Origin: Progne subis subis
Taxonomy: Eukaryota > Chordata > Aves > Passeriformes > Hirundinidae
Direction of reading: 5' to 3'
Length of the DNA stretch: 64,000 nucleotides
Assembly: GCA_022316685.1 (NCBI GenBank)
Contig: JAKJHU010000024.1
Coordinates: 2,364,501 to 2,428,500 of the forward strand
A model generated the notes under the pieces. The model searched no databases and had not been told where the DNA came from. It saw only the letters and a list, made by a program, of their open reading frames with translations. A program made the translations under genes and the position numbers. Each line of letters starts with the position of its first letter. Position 1 is the stretch's first letter. Shown in pieces: positions 24,415 through 37,700 of the stretch.

Positions 24415-25300
24415 TAGGATCATTTTGTTTATTAGGTTTCCTTCTGGCCCAACACTGCAATTCCTCCAGTCCCCACCAGTTCTTAGGCTGTCTCTGAGGG
24501 AGCCGTGTCTGCCCACACCCTCTGCAGCTGAGGCAAAGAGCACTGGCCTCTTCACCCCGAGCAGTGTCCCCACCACCTGTCCCACAGGAGAAGGCTGGCA
24601 TCTCACCCTGGGGACTCCCACTCCCCTGCAAGCTCTAAAGCTTTTCCCATACCTGCCCTTGCCTCCTCAGTCCATCCATATTCCTTCCCCCAGCACAGGC
24701 ACTGAGTCCAGACTGGCTCCCCGCACACCCTTCCCCTCTCCCTTCTCCAGGAGCTTGGGAAGGATTAGGAGTGAGCAGCAGGCACAGGGGAGGGAGGGGC
24801 CACTCCTGCTCACATATAAGTTGGAAGCAGAGACTGAGAAGTACAGGTAGCCAAGAAGGAGAGAGGGAGCAGTGGCTGCATCCGCTGTGCTCCATGGCTC
24901 TCTTTTGGCCCATTTCCACCCAGACCAGCCTGATGTCTTCCTGCTTGCCTCTAGATCCTCCTGAGACTTCACTTTCCTCTCTCCATCCTGCTGTTTGGCT
25001 AACCTTGGAGATCCTTCCTGCCCTAGAACTGCTCTGTTCTAATTTCTTCTTGAATCCAGATGACCCCATCAAGTCCTTTTCCCCTCTGGCCCCCTAAACT
25101 TCTAAACTCCCTTTGCCAGAAAATTGGACTGAGCCTCCATAGCCGAGACATTCTGAGCCAGCTCTGCACTCCTTGAATCCTTCCCCAGTGAGTCTGGTAA
25201 TATCAAACAGATGTTTGAAGGAACTGGGAACTTTGCCCATTCCTGAGGAAAGCCAAGCCCAGGCTTTTACATGAGTAATGTCCTTGGTGTCCAAAACTCA
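24383..25300 (-). pseudogene. Possible retroposed mRNA 3' end (processed retrocopy), minus strand
   Basis: On the minus strand the sequence reads ...CCTAATAAACAAAATGATCC..., then a run of 29 A. The AATAAA (24428-24433) lies 16 bases before the A run (24383-24411), which is the normal spacing of a poly(A) signal and cleavage site. A genomic poly(A) in that position is the usual mark of a retroposed polyadenylated RNA. The body is moderately GC-rich, with purine-rich minus strand and overlapping frames of 66-145 codons (25094-25294, 24635-25072) and no recognised domain, so it resembles a 3' UTR or long non-coding RNA. The upstream limit is arbitrary. No exact target-site duplication was found. 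The alternative is chance placement of AATAAA beside a poly(A) microsatellite. Confidence 0.4.
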
Positions 25301-28300
25301 ACTTGTCCTAGGCTCTGGCTATTCACCGGAATCATTTTCCTTTTCTCTAATGATCATTTCACATCTTGTGGCTCACACACTTTTTTGTCAGGTGCAATAG
25401 GTGCCTGTCTTTACAATGCATTTCATTTGGCCACAGGGTGAGTGAAGAAGCCAGGTAATGTCAGGCAGCAGGTAGGCTTTGCTGCCATGCCTGTGAGGTG
25501 ACTGCAGTGCCTACAGAACTTTTGCAAGTGCAGTGTCAAGTCATGCCAGCTATGCTTTTTTGCTAAGAAACAGATAATTCTTCATGTTTGCTAGAACTCA
25601 ATGGGACTTTTGAAAATAATATATGAAGCCCCAAGATTATGATTATGTCACTCTGATTTTGCTTCTTTTCAAATTTCATTCTCTATTGTTAACCTGCTTC
25701 TGTTTTAAGGATGAAAACATTACTTATAGTATTTGCACATCCACTATGGCTCCTTGTTATCTTAACATTGTTCATTTGTTTTCATCACGTTTGGTTTTGA
25801 TTTCTAACTCACTCCATTCAGATTTGCAGTAGGTTTGTCTCAATATGCATAAATGAGTTCAGCTGTATTAACTGACTTGAAGCTTCACCCAGATATTTAG
25901 GAGGTTTAAAGATGTCTAGAGAAGTTTATTCTCTCCAGTTTTCATGTTCACAGTGCTTCTTCTCTCAGATTCTTGCTCAAATTTGTGACAACATGCACAA
26001 GAAAATGTGCATATTTAGCCTATTTTTTTAATTGCCATGCATATATTAATATGCACATGTAGTCAAAAAATGTGGAGACCTCTCATTTCTGTGAGGAGTG
26101 AAAGTGGACCTGAGAGTAACACTTAGAATTTTGGCTAACTGAAATAAAAACCAACAAGTCACAAATTTAATCCATTTCTGGCCTTCAAAAATTTCGCTGA
26201 AAGAGAAAGCATATGCAGCGTGACTGCTGGTGGTGGGTACAAAATTTCTACACTTATTATTTTTCATTTTGGCATCTCATTATACCAAAAACTAAATAGG
26301 ACAAAGGTAGAAACTCTGTTCTTATTAAAATAGGGGTTTTTATTTACATAAAAGTCAAGTCTGGTGCTATAAATAGTCCTGAGAGTGTCTGCAGCTCTTA
26401 CCCAAACTGTTTTCTGCTTTGTTTGCTCTTGCTGCTGGGGTCCCTATATCTGAGCAGTTACTCATGCCTTTCCATTGACGTTTAATGTAGCAAACTGTTT
26501 TCTTTAAGGGGTTGCTGTCAATCAAGCTGATACTTCATATAAAAAATAGAAAATGCTGACCTGTCTATGAAGATTACTACAAAGGAAACAAATTTTAAAT
26601 ACTTCCTTTTGGATATCTCCCCCTCTCGTTTGTTTTCTGTGTTTCACAAAGCCCAGACTGTGACACTAGAAAACACTGAGCCTGACTTCTTCCCGCTTCC
26701 ACTTTTATTTTCTTTTGTGTACCCTTGCATAACAGTACTGTTAGTCTTCTTAGTACTTGACATGGAAGTTTATATAAAGAGAAATAAAATTACTGATTTG
26801 AGCTGTAATTTATATTTTGGATTTCATCTTAAGTTTCATGAAATTGCAAACCCCTTGCAGTTTGGGGGCCCCAGTCTAAGGGACAGTGGCCCTTTAACAA
26901 TGGTGGAAGTTTCACAGACTTCCAACTTGGCTGCCTTACAGTTTATTCTCAATATAAACATACCACCTGGGAATGCTTGATTCAATGTTTCCCACATAAT
27001 TGCTTTCTCATGTCAATGCTTCATTCTTTTCCTGAGTGAAGTAGCCTTTTACTGCACTATTTTGGGGGACAACGATAGCAGCCACCGGTACCTCAGACAC
27101 TGAATCGGATTCAAATAATGGTAGCAGCACGAAATGTTTGTGGTTTGCAGCAATTGTCAGTACGATCAGTAGCCTTGGGAGAAAAAGGGACTCACTGTGT
27201 GCAGAAAAGTGAAACAAATGCTCACCATCAGAAAAGACATCAAGAGATAGGAATACTTGGAACTTCATGGAATTTAAACTTGTGCATAAAGTGTGTGTTT
27301 ATATGTGTTATTAAACTGAAGTTTCTTGAAATTTGTTTTGAACAGGAGTTTTGTAAATTCATGTAAGAAATACTGAAGCAAGTTACACAAAATCAGTAGA
27401 AGGGTAGAGGTAGAATTTAATTTTACTCTGTATTTGAATCTAATGCGTTCAAAGACTGAATTTCTTTCTTGGTTTTTCTATGACATTCTTCTCCCATGTA
27501 CCTAAAAAGATTTTTGTCACTAAGGTGGTATAGCACAAGTGGAAGTTTCTGTTCTGTAATCAATAAAAACAGACTTTTGATACAAAAAAAAAGCAACATT
27601 TCACTTGGTCATGCTGAGATATATAACAAATGAAAATGTAATATTTAACATTTTGTAAAAGGACAGTTGCCATGCTTAACATTTGGGTTATTTATTTTAA
27701 ATTAGTAGCTAAATTGTTCCCTTAAAAACACTCTCTTCTGTCTAGGCCTCTGGTAGCTCATGTCGATCCTGAGGGCTCTGCTGCCTTTCATCAAACCTTC
27801 TCATAAATACCTGTGACATTTGGGTTGTCTTTTTTTAAAGTACCCATGTACATTGTAGGCAGGTGAGTTTTATTATTCAGTTTCTGTGTTAGTGCCATAA
27901 CCCTAGGCCTGTAAACAGCTTGTGAGGCAACACTGGGCCCTACCTAAATCAATGGGGTGCTGGACTAGAGCTGACAACTTCAATTAAACGAGGAAGTGTG
28001 TAATAAGTAATTGCATGATAGATCATGGACAAGGACTTCTCTCAGAAATTCTTTTTTGTAAGTACACAAATCCTGTAGGTCTTTCAGAACATTTTAAAAA
28101 ATTCCTGTACAAATCCATCTGTATCTTTAGACACGCAAGAATCTTTAAAAATGTCTCAAAAGTACCATAAAAAAAACTTTCCATTGACTTTCACATTGGT
28201 TAACTTGTTTTCATTAGAATAGACACATATTTTGGTGCTTAGATTTTGCATATTTATCTTCCTTTTGATATGCAATTTTTAAATAAATACAGATTTTGCA

Positions 28301-28799
28301 TCTAGAGGGACCATTACTTCGAAAAGGTTCTTAAGATATTTGGATAGCTATCAAAAATTATGTTGACTTATTAATAACTAACACTTGGCTTAAGTATTTC
28401 TTTTTAGCACATTCACATCATGCTTTTATTCTACCTAATTGTTATTAATCTAAACATTATTCAGCATAATAAAGCTTAATAAATTCTATCTCATACCCTG
28501 TAGTTTTTCCATTTTAATACAACTGTTTGTCATAGAGGAAAAACTTCAAATACACTTTTATAGCTTTCTTTCATAAGAACACCCACCAGTGCTTTTAAAT
28601 GCATTGCAAAATATTTAATCCAATAAGAGAAATAATAAAATGTGCTACACTGTTCCATGTCCTCAGAAATAGCCTTAACAGTAAGACATTTCTCAATGCT
28701 GGTGAAGGGTTTCAGTGCAGAATTGGGACAGATTGCTAAACACTGTAATAGGGTGTTAATTGAGGTTTGCTCTGTGTTTCATCTCTCAGAAAATTGTAG
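25301..28799. other. AT-rich non-coding stretch
   Basis: No gene is supported. The 137-codon frame at 26567-26980 (+) is the longest but has no domain or splice support. A CpG-bearing segment lies at 27060-27180. Confidence 0.55.
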
Positions 28800-28830
28800 A
28801 TACGCATTGTCCTTTTTTTGTATGGTGTAG

Positions 28831-28922
28831 GAGTCAGCTTCGGCAAAGAGCATGAGCGTGTTGTGTCTGGACAGTTGGCTTTAAAAGTGGTATATTTGGA
28901 GCATGAGGCTGAAAAGAGTCAA
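28831..28922 (+). other. Possible small spliced exon (92 nt)
   Basis: A T-rich run ends in GGTGTAG at 28830, and the segment ends with CAA|GTAAGG at 28922/28923, a good donor. One frame is open from 28800 to TAG at 28965-28967 and gives SFGKEHERVVSGQLALKVVY followed by LEHEAEKSQ, a plausible protein-like peptide. The exon length (92) is not a multiple of three. No family is recognised. Splice-like signals of this quality also arise by chance in 64 kb. Confidence 0.22.
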
Positions 28923-28967
28923 GTAAGGAGGAACACATCAATCAATCTGAGAAATATCAACTGGTAG

Positions 28968-31900
28968 AGCCTCTGTTGAATTTTTAGACAAACCATATTT
29001 CAATTTTATTCTACTTTCTACTAAAACTAATATTTACAATATTTTTGAATTCTAAGCCAACATTTTTTGCAGATGACATAGTGAACTCTCATCTATATGC
29101 TTCTTTCTTTTCCCCCTTTCACTCCTCCCCCACCCTATTTAAAATCAATGTTATTTATTCTGGTATGCCAAAGAAACAGAAATATAACGGCACATAGAAA
29201 GAAACGGAAATATAACAGGGTCATAAGTAAGCACTGAGCTAGTGATAATCAATCCCTTAAGATCTCAGAAGCGTCACTGTATTTGGTTTAAACAAAATAT
29301 GATCCATAATAGGTTGTTTGGTTATTGAGTTGTGTTTGATTAACTGAATGTTGCCCAGAACTCCAAGCATCTCCCATCCTCCCGTCTGCCTTGAGAAAGA
29401 CCAAGCCCATCAGGAACCATTCCACACGAGTGTTTTCACGTGCTGTGAACATTTAGGCTCACTGCACAGACACTGCTTCTGGAAGTCCCGTCACCTCTCT
29501 TGCAATAAAGGCATTTGCCCTCTGGTCTCTCAGTAAAAAAGGTCCCTTCCTTCAAAGGTACCATCTTTGGCTAAGGAGTCAATTGTGGTAAAAGTTCAAG
29601 TGGCCTGGGAGACTTAAGACAGAAAGTACAGGAAATTGGTCTAAGAAATTTACAGATGATGTGTTGTTTCCATTGCCCTGTTTAAATCTTCCACTTTTTA
29701 AAATTATTAACTCATTTATCTAATGATTTTGTTCGAGTCTGAATGAATTGTAAAAGATGAAATTGTGGTCAAGATTGCCAATAATGTCCTAGATAACCTA
29801 AGCAACATTTTTTCCTAAGAAGTTCTTGTGGTAAAAATATTATGACACATTTTCAAGGCTTTGGTTAGAGATGCTAATGCTTCTTGAATGTTTTCTTGAG
29901 GTGCGAAGTTATGGTGACTGAAAGGTATTCTTAGATGTTCCAGCTGGAGTAGCAGGAGCAGAAGTCTCTCCAATATGATGTCCTTTTTAAATCCCTAGGC
30001 AGCCTCCTGAATCCTTCATATGTGTGTGACAGCAGAGTGGAAAAACGTTTCCAATACCTGTGGCTGTTACAATTTATTTTTATTTCTGTATTAATGTTCA
30101 TCAACCGGTTTAAGAAGTTTCTGTGTATGACAAGGATCTGTCTGTCCTTCATTCAGAGTCTTGCAGGAAGACTCTGTGCTCTTGCAGGTTCCCTAACCAA
30201 AGGCAATAGAGTGAGGCAGTCAGCATTCCCCAGATGATGCCCACATGGGCTCCCTGATGTTTTACCATGGCTTTCCACTCCCTATCCCATTATCCATCTC
30301 AACTGTACCTGGCTTTAGCATCAGGGTGCCTCAGTTCCTGCACTGACAATGGGTAGTTCGTTTCCTAGCGAGAGCGAACACTAATGAAATGGGCACATAT
30401 GGGAGCAGATGTGCACACCCAGTCAGAGCCTCTGTGTGCTGTCATGCCCGATCACACAGGGCATGGCCAGAGCATGCAGAAGGCAGCAGCATTCACCTGT
30501 GATTAATACGCACTAGAGGCCATGGTGCTATCAGGGCATCCCGGTGTGGGTTTTCACACGGATTGCTCGATGGAAACGCAGGTGCCCTGCCCCAAGCCAA
30601 CTGTCTCTATCCTATTGTCAGAAAACTGCATGCATGTCTGTCTCAAGGGAGACAAAGGAGGAAGAGAAAAGAGGGAGTAAAGGCTGAAGTGGGTGCAATC
30701 AGGAAAATGAGGGATCTGCCCTTTAACTTCAGAACTCATTTCTTGTTGTCTTTTACCTGATCCTGTCGAGAAGTGGGCACAAAACTCAGTTTGCAGGCCA
30801 GATAACAAAGGACTTTATGTAAACTAACAAGGTAATTTTCAGAGCACCAGCTCAGAAGCATGGGGAATTCAGTCTCGCACTATGCCATGAAGGGAGTCTT
30901 ATTTTTGTTATGTAGTTTTGTTTTGTTTGTATAAATCAGTCCAACCATAAACAAAGAAATTAAGTGTTAGGAATTATCCCTGACCTAGAAACCTGATCCC
31001 TCACCTTAAATCCCTTGCTTATCCCATGGACCACACCTGTTTCTCTTTGCCTTCCAATAAACACAGGTATAACAAAATATTCACTGCAGCTGCACAGCAT
31101 TTATCACTGCTGATGTTTCCATTACATGGGAGTACCTGACTTTTCACTTTATATTTAATTAAATGTTTTTATGGTCTCATTATGAGATAATTAATCTGTC
31201 AGAAAACAACCCGAAATTGTAGATGAAATCTTGGTGATATATTAGCTTTTCTCAAGGACTATTTGCATTCTATTTATAGCCTTAGATTTTATAGGTAGTA
31301 ACTATCTTCTTTAACAGTGAATTCATTTGGGACAGGGTTGTGTTATCACATACACCATTAGCTTCTTTTCACCTACTGTTTACTGTCTTCATTTCTTTCT
31401 CACAATGACAATAAGCAGTTTGTTTAAGCAGCTAGACTAATTATTTTCAACTGCACGTGTGATTGGTTTAATTCTTCCCAAATGGCCCAAAATTCACCAG
31501 AAATATGTCTGTGCTATCTCTCTGATTTGTTTCATTATGCTTTACAAGGGCTGCTTTTAAAGCTGGAGAGCAAGTCCTTTTCTCACCAGTTGTGTGAAGG
31601 CAAGTGCTAGTTTTTGTTGTCTAGGACTTCTACTAGTGAGAAACTAAATGAGAGATTTAATCCTCTGGGTTGTGGATCCTTCATCTCTTTCAGACACAGA
31701 ATTCACTACTACTCTGCTCTCAAATATTTAACCAAATCAACAAGTGACAGGTAATTTTGTGTTAAGTTGGGCCAAATTTAGCTTTGAACTGACTAATGGA
31801 GGAGAAAAGGTTGTGTTATACCTGAGCTGACCTTATTACTCTGTCATTAATCTGCTTTGTTATGCCTAAAGAATCACAGGGGTCTCAGAACTGCTGGTAA

Positions 31901-32369
31901 TCTTCTCTGCCATATGTGTGGTAATATCTGAACACAGCAGGATAAATTAAGAATAGTCCCATCCTTCCTTTATTACTTGTAAATCAGCCCATTAATATTA
32001 TCTGAATGCAGTTTGTTAGGATTAGCATAGATGATATTTGAATTTCCACAGTGATTACTTCTTAAAAACTCTACTACTGTGAATTTTGAAACTTAGAAAT
32101 AAATTAGTCAAAAATAGAAATAAAAGTCAAAAAACCCTTCAAATGAAGCAAAAGGAAGCCTAAAGAGTTATCATATCAATAGGAAAACACAACTTGAAGC
32201 CAAGAATATGGAAAATATCTTTTGCTATAATATATTTTAATCCCAAAAGACAGACTAAAGACCAAGTATTGGCTTGGGATCTTGAGTACTTCTCAGTGAG
32301 GCAGCAGAGCAAATAAATCACTGCTCAGTTTGAATTACTGTAGTAAATTAATACGATGCAGCTTGCCTC
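28968..32369. other. AT-rich non-coding stretch
   Basis: No gene is supported. A diverged two-copy repeat is listed separately. A CpG-bearing segment of unknown nature lies at 30355-30580. The open frames are short. Confidence 0.55.
29170..29218 (+). repeat. Two-copy 21-bp direct repeat, period 28
   Basis: AAAGAAACAGAAATATAACGG (one base longer than the matching core) at 29170-29190 recurs as AAAGAAACGGAAATATAACA from 29198. The copies differ at only a couple of positions. Confidence 0.75.
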
Positions 32370-32394
32370 TTTTTTTTTTTTTTTTTTTTTTTTT
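32370..32394 (-). repeat. Poly(T) tract, 25 bases (poly(A) on minus strand)
   Basis: An uninterrupted T run. Reading the minus strand, no AATAAA occurs in the 30 bases before the A run, so a retroposed tail is not specifically supported. Confidence 0.85.
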
Positions 32395-32939
32395 GATAAA
32401 CATGTGTTTTGTCTGATTTACAAAGAAAACCTTTTACAGTACTTGCCACCATGCTACCATGCTCTGATCTGGCTTGTCCTCTGCATCTGTTTTCTACTGC
32501 GGGGTTTCAGTCAGCTGCTTTTGAATTTGAGATATGATTAAATTTGTCTGATTTTTACAGCTTCTTTTTTAGAAAGAAATCCTATGACTATAAAGGATCA
32601 TGAGCAAAGATGACCCAGGGTGAGCAGTGATTGCCCACGGGCACAAACAGAGTCATAAAAAGATGCCTCCCCTGTAAAGGCAGCGCCTTCCTTCTCTTGG
32701 AAAGATATGCCAAAGAAGCAATATACAAACAATATGTCTGTAACATGATGAAAACTAAACAGAAAAAATCCATCTGTTACATCATTAGAGCGACTGCGTA
32801 GCGTTAACATTTTTATTTGCCAAGGGCCTGCCAAAAGTTTTGGGTTTGTTGAGCATTGCATATAAAAGTTTCTCAAAGTTTTTCACTGTGTGCTTTGGCA
32901 TTGTACAGGTTGATGGCTTTCTGCATTTTCAATTCTGTG
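32395..32939. other. AT-rich non-coding stretch
   Basis: Nothing recognisable. Minus-strand frames of 61-92 codons have no domain. Confidence 0.5.
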
Positions 32940-33190
32940 CCTGTTCACAGAAGCAGGGCAGAGCCTTTGTAATAAGGAGAATGTTGTGACAGGCCAGTGC
33001 TGAGGAGGGTGGAGAGGAGGTGAGCTGCAGGGGGGAGCATGCTGTGACAGCCACCCTGCCCTGCACAGCGCCCTGGGCAGTGAGGGCAGCCAGTGCTGCC
33101 CTGCCGAGCCCCGCCGGCCAAGGGTTTCATGTCCTCCTGCCTGCTTTGACCTGAAAGCCTCTCTAAAGCCTTGGCCAAGCATGAGGGGAA
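32940..33190. other. GC-rich patch with a small hairpin
   Basis: Local GC is high, with overlapping frames on the minus strand (95-99 codons) that fit composition. GGGCAGC and GCTGCCC flank CAGT near 33085-33102, a 7-bp hairpin. No repeat family is recognised. Confidence 0.4.
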
Positions 33191-34460
33191 TCTTAAGGCA
33201 GATGCTGTTATAGAATACTTGTAATTACCCACAGTTACTCAGGCCTGTCTTGAAGCCCTTGTGGACATACAGGCAGTTTGGGATGTCTCTCTATTAAAAT
33301 AAGCTTTCAATTTAAATGTAGAAGGTGTTTTTAAGCAGTTTGAAACAATCAATTAGTTTCAATATCTATAACAGTGCCTCAGATGTTTTTTTTTTTAAAC
33401 CTGCAGAGATTTTCTTAGAATTCAGATGGGATAGAAAGTGTGAAAGTAAAAAAGGGCACAAAAAATGGATGACCCTTTTTGCAGGGGGGTCTTGCCTTGT
33501 AGAAAAGGCCCTGCCCTTCCCTAGCCAGTTCAGCGGCCATCAACAGACATGAAAGCACCTTGATAACTCCTGCAGCACTGAACCCTGAGCACAAAAGCTG
33601 TGAGAAATTCTGTTTCAGTACTAAGCCATGCTGTGCATTCACATTTTATTTTGTTTACTTTTTTTGTTAAAAATAGCAATCTCCCAGTTGGAAAGCCACC
33701 AATGTTATGGTACTTGCAACCAGATCTTAGCTGGGTATTTGTTTTGTGTTCTTCCTAAAGATGGCAGTTTGTTACAGCAGCGTGTTATATCACACCCTCT
33801 CTTGGGGTGATTCTGGGATATTCATTTAGGAATAAGTGCTCAAATAGCTTGTTATCTTTTGTACCAGTGTGTGAAGAATGTAGTTGCTGGTAATCTCTGA
33901 AGGTACTAATCCAGCCTGATCCAGTTTCATTTGTAATATCCAAAAGCAGCACAGAAAATATAACAAGACGCACTAAAAGAGCTTTGTATTCACATTGATG
34001 TAAGGTAAGATTTATTTTAATGTACTCTGAATTCTTAGAGCCATGCATTTGCCATCATGTCATTCTATAATATGTCAGAGAAATAACGCTTCCAAGAGAA
34101 AGATGGCAGATTGTCAACTACTGATGATGGTATTGCAGAGATGTAGCATTTTTATGGCTAGAATTACAACAGAACAGCACTACTGCCTATGGCAAGGAGC
34201 TCTGTTGGGTATTGACAGCATAGTAAGTTAAACAGAAATTCTTGTGCTCTTACTAGAAACAGGAACATTGTGTTTAAAATCACACATTAGCAAGACGACT
34301 GGTACAAGTAGACTCTGGGCTGAGGGTTACACTGATTGTTGTTCAGGACTATAAATTGAAAGAACTCCAAAAAGGATGATTCAGCTATTAAATATTAAAT
34401 AGCAAGTGTTACTCTGTTTCACTTACCCTACAGTGGGACCTGCAGTTGGGTCTGTGGTAG
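33191..34460. other. AT-rich non-coding stretch
   Basis: No gene is supported. Several 60-87-codon frames lie on both strands without domains. Confidence 0.5.
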
Positions 34461-34700
34461 GAAAGGCCAGCGTACTCTGCTGAAGAAAAGGCTCAGGCCA
34501 AGCTCAGAGCAGCCAAAACCGACTTGAAGAGCAGCTACAAAGATAACAGGGTCAGACTGTTTGTTGTGGTGGCAAGTGGCGTAACAAGGGGCAGCTTGGG
34601 AAGTTTTGCGTTTATCTTCTGTCTTTTACATAAGTCCTCACCAAAAAATAAGAAATACAACTCAGAGACAACCTCTTTGTACCAAAAAAAGAAGAGATAA
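34461..34700 (+). other. Open segment with coding-like start, unassigned
   Basis: A 79-codon frame without ATG runs from after TAG (34458-34460) to TAA (34698-34700). Its first part, AEEKAQAKLRAAKTDLKSSY, looks like a charged helix. The remainder is less protein-like. No splice sites or family are clear, so it may be a remnant or chance. Confidence 0.15.
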
Positions 34701-37700
34701 ATTCTTTCAACTGCTGTAAACCAGCGCTTTTCAGTGGTGTTATGAATATATTACAGCCACACATGCTGGGTTTTCAAGTGGGACCACTATTGCTGTCAAG
34801 ATATTTAAAATCTGTTGTTTGAGATGGACTGTCTCCTGACAGAGGTACAGACATGGCAGATTGGAGCAATACAAAGATAATTTATTTTTTAAAAAATCAG
34901 ACAGGAGGTTGCATAAGAAAGCGCCATTTCTTGCATTTATTTCAGTCTTCTATAAACAAAAAAAAAAAGGATTTTTAGAGTGCTTTCAGTAGTAAGAGTG
35001 ATTGGGAGTCTGTTCCTTTTATCATTTGGTTGATGACTACAAGAGCATCATATCTGTCATAACAATTTTTGAGACACTCTTGGTGTGTTTTCCCCAGAGC
35101 AAGTCAAAGTATCTACAAAACTTAAAATAGATGTAGGTATTAATCCTGAAGTGCAGGGTGCCTGCAGCTCTTAGAATTGTCACTCCCTGTGACAGTTGCC
35201 AGACCTATGTGTGCAATTTATTGCTTTTACGTTGTTGGATGGATCCACAGAGCTTAGACTTAAAACCAGGATTTGTAGGCCTGCCATTTTATTCTTTGTG
35301 TGCTGAATTCTGTGCTGTGGTGCTCACATTTTTTAAGTCCTTGATATATATGGTGCATTTAATCTACATGCTGCTGTCATTTATGAGCACAAAATAATCT
35401 TAAATATTCTCAAATGAACCAGTTGAAGTTAATGAAAGACAGCAAAACACAAGAAAACTTCTGAATAATATGGATTTGAGGGATTCTTATGGACTCTTTT
35501 TCTACCCAGCACCATGTCCTCTGTTTTCATATGACTTTGCCTCATTGAGACTAATAAGAACCTGTCTTACTGCTCCTTTCAGAATATAATTAGGTCTATT
35601 TTTTGAGTTTATGTGCCAGTCCCCTTGGCTCAGAGCAGACCTCTCCCAGGCCATGTTCACAGTGCTACATGCCCATCAGTTCTGCCTGTCCCCAAGAATG
35701 GAGATTCTTCAGGCAGTCCTTTCCGCCATTTGACATCTGTTGTAGTAAAGATTTTATTTTCCTGGTACCTGATGAGGATTCATGTGCCGTCAGCTGTGTC
35801 CATTGCTGGTTGTTCTATTATCCAGCACCTGTAAGGAGAGTCTGGTTCCATCTTTTCCGCACCCTCCCCTGGGTCCACCCAGAGTCTTCTCTTCTTTGAG
35901 CTGAAAAAATGAATTTTCAGAATCTCCTGCTTCACCCCTTTTTTCTGCCCCTCACCATCTCTCCACTGGATTCTCACTGCATGTGAATCTCTCCTTTACT
36001 GGGCAAACCACCTCTGGGTGCCATTCACCAGATATTGTTTCCCAAGTGCCAGGGAGCGGGGAATAATCACTTTCCTTCCCCTTCTGACTTTGCCCTTGTT
36101 AATACAGGTGCTGTGTGGCTGCCCTCCCTCACTGGCAGGGTGCACTGATATTGCAGCAATCAGCTCTAACTAGTGAGTGCAAAATCCTGAGTGTGGGTAA
36201 CATAGGTTCTTTCTGAGCTGAGAACATGCTGAACAAGGAGGCTTCTGTGGAATTTAGAAATAAATACATTTGGAATCCACATGGTAAAGTGCTTATTCAT
36301 TCCCCAAGAAATATAAATTTGCAAAGGTTTTCTGGGCAGTGTTTCTGAGGGAACAGGCACAAAGGTAGTTGAGGAAACAATCGAAGCCCTGCAATAGGTT
36401 GGAGGTAAGATATGTTTACCCAAATCCTCTGCATAAGAAAATGCAGAGCATCTGTGCCAGTGTCCTAAATGAAATCCTATCTGAAGCATGTTCTGTACTA
36501 AAATATTTATATTTGGTGGGAAAAAAAAAAATCCCAAACCAGTTTTCCTCATCGTTTTGTTCCATGAAACAGGCTCATCACTTGCAAAATAAATTTTTCT
36601 GCATTTACTTCATGACCAAAGGACAAATATAAGGGTAAAGCATCATATCTTTTTTCACTCATTCCACTCTTATCCCAACAGAATTCTCTGCACTTGGAAC
36701 TTGGCAGACAAATGTCGATTATTCTGCTTGCCCTCTTATGCCACCATTTGAATCACTGGTGTCTTAGTCCAGAAGCTTTTATGCAAGTTGTTCCTACCTA
36801 AGAACGCAAGAATGGCAATTTAGGTAGCTGAGTGTGGGGTGTCCTGGGCTGACTCCCGCTACCACGGCAGCTGGGCACATGTTGGCCGGCAGTTCTGCTC
36901 TCATCTGCCAGTCCTGGGCAGGGCCTTGGTGAATAAGAATCCCAGGCTGAGAGTCCATTGGTATCCAGCCCTCAAAAGGTTAATTTACTGAAAGCATGGC
37001 CTGGAAGCATTTGCTAATGTGTAGCCATTGCAGCATGTCCCCTCTGAAACTCAAGGCAAGAAAAAAAATAGAATTAAAAAGCCACAGTTGTGTCAATCAC
37101 AGTGTAAAAGTAGAGGTCAATAATTTGTGTAACTGACTGCCTAAAACAAAGGACAATAAAGAGAAAAGTAAGCCAATAAATCTTCTGATATTTGGATTAT
37201 TCTGCATAAAAATCCCAATTAAAAGAGCATTATCTTCTACATATTGTATAACACATATCCACAATTTTATGCCTTAAGAAAAATGCTTCTATGATATTTA
37301 TATATCAACGGATAATATATTATGTATTTTATGTTTTCCCATTAGAAGCGATCTAAAGTCTTATAAAAGAAATTTGCATCACTGTCTCATGAGTTGACCT
37401 AATTCTAGGAGGAATTTTTTAGGGTTATACAACAAAGTTTTGGTCTCAAGTCCCACCAACCTCCTACTGACTACTGAAAATGCCAAAACTACACCAAACA
37501 AACAAGATAATGATGTACTCCTTTTTTTATTTAGCCTGAATACCTCCTGATGAAGTGAATATAAATATGTTCCTCCCACATCTTTTGTCTGTATCCTGAG
37601 GTTCTTTTAAAGAGCATTTTTCTCTCCGTAATAAAATAGTAAGGACGACATTAAGTTTTGTGTCCAAGAGGTGTCTATAGCTCTCAAGTAGCAAGACTGA

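Noticed and set aside
25380..25395. TTGTCAGG as a possible target-site duplication partner of the poly(A)-tailed segment
   Set aside because: Only seven bases match the sequence beside the poly(A) at 24370, which is too short to be convincing.
26567..26980. 137-codon + strand frame
   Set aside because: Its length is near what chance produces in 64 kb. It has no splice sites of quality, no domain and no coding-like codon pattern.
28831..28850. GCTTCGGCA resembles the start of U6 snRNA
   Set aside because: Only nine bases match. The rest of the U6 sequence and its terminal T-run are absent.
36166..36552. 128-codon minus frame
   Set aside because: No domain, no splice context and low-complexity phenylalanine run from a T-rich stretch.
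36830..36960. TGTGGGGTGTCCTGGG as the start of a second LTR
   Set aside because: The following sequence does not match any LTR layout I can recall, and no 3' end was found.
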